DNA of 14,163 bases, taken from assembly GCA_015143735.1 (NCBI GenBank), contig VKHC01000264.1, positions 1 through 14,163 on the forward strand. The letters are read 5' to 3'. A model generated the notes under the pieces. The model ran no database searches and was not told the DNA's origin. It saw nothing but the letters and a program-made list of their open reading frames with translations. Source of the DNA: Synura sp. LO234KE (lineage: Eukaryota; Sar; Synurophyceae; Synurales; Mallomonadaceae). The translations under genes and the position numbers were made by a program. Numbering within the stretch: the stretch's first letter is position 1; the number at the start of each line of letters is the position of its first letter. This document shows, one piece after another, positions 10,106 to 14,163 of the stretch.

Positions 10106-10483
10106 TGTACCCGATATATCAAGATCTTCCTAGCCCCACTGTCCGCAATGCAGACGCGCTGTTTCTCCGGATAGTACGAAAACTCAATCAGCTTCGTACC
10201 GGAATCTGGTCGGAACGGGCGCACGTGCTTGACCCCTCCGTCCGTCCCTAGGCAGATGACGATCTTCAAGTGGTACAGCATCTATCGCGGTCACTCCCCG
10301 ACTATCTACGTCGAGTACGTCCTGGCCAACTCCCAACTGTGTTACTTCTCCGACGGGCGACTTCAAGGATTCCTTGTACATCCTCGACGAAGCCGACGCC
10401 ATCAAAGCGAAAGCACAACGGATCTCGAAATGACACACCCAGGACCTATTCCTCGCCACCGACACCAGTGTCATCAGCCTATA
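10106..10483 (+). pseudogene. LINE ORF2 segment between post-RT block and RNase H
   Basis: Two frames cover this interval. One (ending at 10251) reads TVRNADALFLRIVRKLNQLR and continues briefly. The other (from 10229) runs directly into the RNase H domain and includes FKWYSIYRGHSPTIYVEYVL. I recognise no named motif in it. It is C-rich, in line with the rest of the LINE, and sits where LINEs with RNase H carry a variable spacer. The antisense frame 10184-10636 overlaps it and is taken as a shadow. Confidence 0.45.
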
Positions 10484-11328
10484 TATACGGATTGGTTCAA
10501 CAGCAAACCTGACGGACACTGTGATCTCCCCACCCTGCCCGGATGGGGGTTTCTTGCCCTGGAACGGACTACAGCTATCACCCTTCATGAGCACTACGAC
10601 CGGGTGCACTGCGGTATCGTGGACCCTGGGTACCACGAAGCGGCCAAGAGCAGCAACAACGCGGGGGAACTTACCGCCATACTAGGCGAAGCTGTCACCT
10701 GGATCAGTTCCCAACCGCCATCAACCACAATCAGCTACGAACCTACGCTCTCAATGCTACTGATCTAACGGACGCGCCCATCTCGTCGTCATCTAACCAA
10801 GACCGCATCCACTGGTGTCTGGAGGGAATTCGAGCCGTTCGTCGCCTGGGACACGTCCTACACTTCCGGAAGGTTAAGGCACACTGCGCCAATAAATCTA
10901 TCGATACCCGAGGGAATAATTGCGCCGATACGCTTGCTGAGCGGATCAAGCCCATCACCTCACTGCCGACATCACCCAATTGCCTCAGCATAAGCACCAC
11001 ACTATGCCTGTACACGTTGTGTCCCTGCAGAGCTCTGCCGGCACCATCGCCGTGCCATCTAAATCTCCCCCAGCCTGGACAAGACGATCTATGGGACGAT
11101 CTATGGGATCGACTGTCTCCAGCCCCGTACAATCTCGACGATGACTCCCTACTCACCAACCTCCCCGCTCGGTTGCCCTCCCTACCTACGTCTTGCAAAC
11201 ACGCCTACGACGGAGGTGTGGAATCGGGCAACGCATCCAGGCGCAATCGGAGCCGACCAGACAAATCTCTGGTGAGGCCCACCAGAGGATGCGGGATTGC
11301 ACCACGGATCTACGAGCGTGCGTATTAG
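10484..11328 (+). pseudogene. LINE ORF2, RNase H domain and C-terminal tail
   Basis: An RNase HI-type domain, which degrades the RNA strand of the RNA/DNA hybrid during retrotransposition. IYTDWF (10481-10498) holds the first catalytic Asp (10490) in place of the usual YTDGS. GWGFLAL follows. NNAGELTAI (10655-10681) holds the catalytic Glu (10667). At the third site ISYE reads Tyr (TAC, 10736-10738) where SDS/SDE is expected. A +1-type shift at about 10742 moves the frame to YALNAT. From 10744 one frame stays open to TAG 11326-11328 and contains HFRKVKAH (His at 10882) and GNNCADTLAER with the last Asp at 10927. About 130 further residues form an unrecognised Pro/Asp-rich tail. RNase H at the C-terminus of an APE-type LINE is known for the I, Tad1, LOA and related clades; I cannot choose among them. 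Confidence 0.85.
11083..11106. repeat. 12-bp tandem duplication in the LINE tail
   Basis: gacgatctatgg occurs at 11083-11094 and again at 11095-11106, followed by a partial third gatc. It keeps the frame and gives DDLW DDLW D in the protein tail after the RNase H. Confidence 0.85.
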
Positions 11329-11772
11329 TAGGAGACAGGTCGTAGTAGGACACCCGGAAGCAATGGAGCTTGCCAGACCCCCCGCGGAGGCAACAACTGA
11401 GGAGCCAATGCCCGTAGTTGTTAGTGTAGCTAGTGAACCTATCATCGACTGTCACCAGGCGAAGGAGTTTGTTTCCAGGGATATGGTGGGAGAGTGAAGT
11501 AATCGGTTAGGTCAATATGACCGCCCCTCCCCTACACCCAGAGTGATCTGCTTAGTAGCTCGTAGGGGTGCTTAGTTTGCGTGATCTGCTATGTGCACTA
11601 TCCCTTTCTGTCTAATCTAGTAAGCTAAGATTCTGTAAAAATAAGAAGGTCCTATCAAAGACCAGCCAGGTTCAATCCTGTAGGTACTACATCCTACGAG
11701 GTTCGCATCCAAGGTTTTGCAAAGGTGGTAAATATTTGCCCAAGAGCAAATGCCGCCAACACAATCACAAGT
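11329..11772. other. Spacer between LINE and Helitron remains
   Basis: This 440-bp stretch follows the stop of the LINE tail and precedes the first Helitron-like residues. One + frame (11297-11497) crosses the beginning but has no motif. Short direct repeats occur: gtgatctgct at 11543-11552 and 11581-11590, and tgcttagt at 11549-11556 and 11569-11576. I see no poly-A tail that would mark the LINE 3' end and no HUH (Rep) motif. An antisense frame at 11617-11883 is judged to be chance. The boundary of the two elements must lie here but cannot be placed. Confidence 0.4.
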
Positions 11773-12040
11773 ATCGGCATGATGGGTGCTATTCGCAGCA
11801 ACAGCGTGAGAAAAATGGTTCGGGCGGCAACTTCCCCTTATCCATAAACCATGCATATCTTTCAAGGAGGATATGGTGCGCACACCATTAGCTGGAGCAG
11901 ATTACCCCACATTTCAGGAGGCCGCCGAGGCCAGCGGTTTGGTGCATGACCAAAATGAAGTAGTGAGGTGCTTTGGAGACATTCTACATATATCCACACC
12001 GGCAGAAAAAAGGGGACTCTTCGTCATGAGAACCTTCCAG

Positions 12041-12099
12041 GTAAATAAAACCGATTTCTTAACAATTAAAATCCTACCAAATCACTTTATATACCCCAG
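12041..12099 (+). other. Spliceosomal intron, 59 bp, GT-AG
   Basis: The sequence reads TTCCAG|gtaaat ... accccag|GGATAT. A branch-like ttaac lies near 12059-12063. Removing it joins RTFQ to GYPTIKVLKN and keeps the helicase frame open from 11873 to TAG 12214. Reading through instead shifts frame into AT-rich nonsense and stops at 12124. Length and ends are typical of short introns in microbial eukaryotes. Confidence 0.75.
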
Positions 12100-12463
12100 G
12101 GATATCCCACGATCAAGGTGCTGAAAAACTACATTCTCAAGCAGTCTCTACAAAATGATTTTTATGAAAGCAACGGCCGTCATCATGCACTTGCATACCA
12201 GTCTCTTCTCCAATAGGTATCAGCACAGCTCTCTGATCAAGGCAAATCAAATCGATGTCGCAGTACGGTCTCCCACAACCAGAGATAAGCACCACAGAGC
12301 TACAGCGCCATAAGCTTTTCCACGACGTCGAAACGGGAAGACAAGAGTATGAGACCCTAAGTAGTCAAACGCCGAATAGGTTAAAATATTCGACGCCGTC
12401 ACGGAGGCGTTACAAGAAAACGAAGGCACGATATAATGTTACTCGACGGTAAAGGCGGTACAG

Positions 12464-12514
12464 GTAACGCTATCTCTATTCACATAAGGAATATAAAGAC
12501 AATCATTTCTCCAG
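12464..12514 (+). other. Spliceosomal intron, 51 bp, GT-AG, inside Walker A
   Basis: The helicase P-loop is interrupted as GGTG, then an insert, then KTTL. Removing 12464-12514 (gtaacg ... tctccag) gives codons ggc ggt aca ggc aag aca, that is GGTGKT, exactly the Walker A consensus. The insert is 51 bp and has no stop, so an unspliced frame also stays open and would carry 17 extra residues in the P-loop. The exact restoration of the consensus makes a true intron very likely. Confidence 0.85.
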
Positions 12515-13510
12515 GCAAGACAACCCTAGCCAGAAAGATAATGGCGTCTACCCGCATGAGCAACCTGATTGCCGTGGGGTCCGCCAGCACCGCCTTGGCC
12601 GCAACGCTTTTTACAATGACTTCGAAACCACGCACTTCCTCTTCAAGTTCACCGTGGTGGACGACGAGGACAAGGAGCCGAATGTGCCAACGGAATGTGA
12701 ACTTCATAGAAACCCAAATTGGGTAGAACTGCTAAGGGCCGCAGATCTATTTATATTTGACAAATTTCCCTCATTGGACAGGGAAGTCTTCGAGGCAGCG
12801 TACAGAGCGATGGAACAGTTCCGCCACAAAACAGTGATGTGGATGGGAGACTTCCGGCAGATAGCACCAGTAGTATCCGGAGGAGACCGAACGCAAACCG
12901 TAAACGCCTCCATTAGATCCTCACCGCTGCGGGAAACCTTACAAGTCAAACACTTGACGGTAAACCTACGCTTTAGAGGCCTTATAGAAGACATTGAGAA
13001 CATGACACAAGAGGAAATAGACGACCTGCATATACAGCAATGGTTCGCCCGTACACTAGACGAGATCGGCAATGGTAATCACCCAATGGCCTTCAATGAA
13101 AACTTCGAGGACGGCTCACACAGCGTCCCGATCAAAGGGAAACGTTCCCTATTCACAACGGAGGAAGGCATTGCGTTCATATCCCCAGATGGATTCTACG
13201 TCGCAAGCATGAGCACACGAGCGATCCTGGCGGTTACAAACGAGGCCATAAATGAATGGAACATTAGTATCCAGCCAATGTATCACGATCGGACGGTACC
13301 TATCCATCGTACTCTGTGGACCGGCTGTGTGAAGTGGACGACCCAAACGACCACCGAAAGAGCATGTTGACAGAGGAAATATTTCATAACTACAACCATG
13401 CCGATGTCCACCTCACCTATTGAACCGGAAGCGGAACGACATCTGCATACTGTAGCGGAACCTCGACAAATCCGCAGGACTTACCAACAACAGAAGGGTG
13501 CAAATCCTTG

Positions 13511-13636
13511 CATTATCTTGATTTGCAATTAAGGTGAAAACTCTAGGTGACCGTGTGTCTGTACCCTACATCCCATTATCTTGATTTGCAATTAAGGTGA
13601 AAACTCTAGGTGACCGTGTGTCTGTACCCTACATCC
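13511..13636. repeat. 63-bp exact tandem duplication in helicase
   Basis: 13511-13573 is repeated without change at 13574-13636. The unit is 63 bp (21 codons), so it keeps the frame and doubles the segment FAIKVKTLGDRVSVPYIP of the helicase, including a TGA in each copy (13519-13521 and 13582-13584). The exact identity means the event is recent, or is an assembly artefact. Confidence 0.95.
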
Positions 13637-13919
13637 CAAGAGTTCGGTTTAAGTTGATTCCGACTTCAATATGAACAATCCCACCAGCTTTTGCCAACAC
13701 AATTCATACGCAGTCTCGATAAGTAAGGCACAAGGCCAGGAGTTACAAAGAGTGCTCTGTGGCTTCCGCATATCGCCCTGTAGCCAGGGGCATGCGTACG
13801 TAGATATGAGCAGAGTCCGTCACCACACACACCTTGCCATGCTATTCAATCCAGACAGCATGTTGTATGATGAAGGATGCTCAAAAACGAACGTTGTTTA
13901 CAGTGAACTACTATTATAA

Positions 13920-14163
13920 TTAAATATGTCGTATCATATCTAACTTACTAACCAAATACCCCTCTAACTAGAAAAGACATAACTCAGTATAACTCCCAGC
14001 AGTTAGGGACTTAAAGGCAGATACCCTGGCCGATGCAAGAGGGCAAGGTTTCATATGCGCGAATTTGCAAAAAAAAAACACCCCCCCCCCATGAAAATTT
14101 CATTATGTTTGTACGCGTGCTTTACCTTGATCGTTTATGCATCAGATAATGCTGTTCTATCAA
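13920..14163. other. AT-rich 3' flank with poly-A/poly-C tract
   Basis: After the helicase stop (TAA 13917-13919) no coding sequence is seen. A run of 10 A (14069-14078) and a run of 10 C (14081-14090) are separated by two bases and are followed directly by a perfect palindrome atgaaa-a-tttcat (14091-14103). A Helitron 3' end should carry a GC-rich hairpin about 10-20 bases before CTRR. Candidate ctag occurs at 13968-13971 but without a clear hairpin, so no end is called. Confidence 0.4.

Larger units (their letters stand above)
11773..13919 (+). pseudogene. Helitron PIF1-like helicase, 5'-truncated, two introns, frameshifted
   Basis: C-terminal half of a Helitron RepHel protein, whose SF1B helicase unwinds donor DNA in rolling-circle transposition. 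In order: IGMMGAIRSNS (11773, tentative); YPTFQEAAEASGLVHD in 11873-12040; after an intron, GYPTIKVLKNYILKQ; YGLPQPEIS (12261-12287); an NAE-stop-VKIFDAVTEA block with TAG at 12377; Walker A GGTGKTTLA across a second intron; FETTHFLFKF; LFIFDKFPSLDREVFEAAYR (Walker B, Glu to Lys at 12762); GDFRQIAPVV (12846-12875); LTVNLRF; PPHLLNRK and NNRRVQ (13408-13500); VSVPYIP; AVSISKAQGQEL; GHAYVDMSR (motif VI); and NVVYSELLL-stop, a typical Helitron end. Six or more frameshifts, stops at 12214, 12377, 13453, 13519 and 13582, and a tandem duplication make it a pseudogene. The NVVYSE end and the FQEAA...GL region favour Helitron over host PIF1. The HUH Rep half is absent. Confidence 0.9.

Noticed and set aside
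10184-10636. 150-codon - strand frame
   Set aside because: It lies opposite the RNase H frame, which has clear catalytic motifs on the + strand.
12215-12232. A third mini-intron gtatcagcacag after the TAG at 12214
   Set aside because: 12 bp is far too short for spliceosomal splicing, and its removal does not restore the frame to YGLPQPE.
12704-13072. 122-codon - strand frame
   Set aside because: Complement of the PIF1-like helicase core, which is unmistakable on the + strand.
11800-13919. Host PIF1 helicase gene
   Set aside because: The upstream YPTFQEAA...GL block and the NVVYSE C-terminus belong to Helitron helicases, and the copy is broken.
13960-13975. ctag as Helitron 3' terminus
   Set aside because: No GC-rich hairpin lies 10-20 bases upstream; a 4-base motif alone is expected by chance.

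Overview
The window looks like transposable-element-rich DNA from a nuclear eukaryotic genome, probably a microbial eukaryote with short introns. It shows no bacterial operon structure. It contains decayed retrotransposon and Helitron protein domains, and two GT-AG introns of 51 and 59 bp whose removal restores conserved protein motifs. I cannot name the species; a fungus, an oomycete or another protist would all fit.

Layout on the + strand. 1-168 is AT-rich flank. 169-3620 is C-rich, proline/serine-coding in several frames and unrecognised; it may be the 5' part (ORF1) of the element that follows. 3805-11328 is a badly decayed non-LTR retrotransposon (LINE) of the type with an AP-like endonuclease, a reverse transcriptase and a C-terminal RNase H. 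The endonuclease motifs lie at 3829-4631, an N-terminal RT block at 5825-6133, post-RT blocks at 9000-10055 and the RNase H at 10484-10929. The central RT catalytic core (including YxDD) is not visible. In its place lie unassignable sequence (6134-6830) and an AT-rich intervening segment (about 6830-8310) that looks like a later insertion and holds a short coding-like stretch.

The LINE also carries a scar at 9323-9528. It contains 37-bp, 17-bp and 14-bp direct repeats and an inverted copy of a 45-bp LINE coding segment that sits about 630 bp downstream.

11329-11772 is a spacer. 11773-13919 is the C-terminal half of a Helitron-type Rep/PIF1-like helicase with two clean introns, Walker A, a mutated Walker B (Asp-Lys), GDFRQ, the SKAQGQ motif and the TNVVYSE-type C-terminus. 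It is broken by several frameshifts, in-frame stops and a 63-bp tandem duplication, and no HUH Rep domain is present. 13920-14163 is AT-rich flank with a poly-A/poly-C tract.

No gene here appears intact. The window reads as nested and adjacent transposon remains. Protein motifs stay sharp within each frame piece, so either the decay is recent or some indels are assembly errors in homopolymers.
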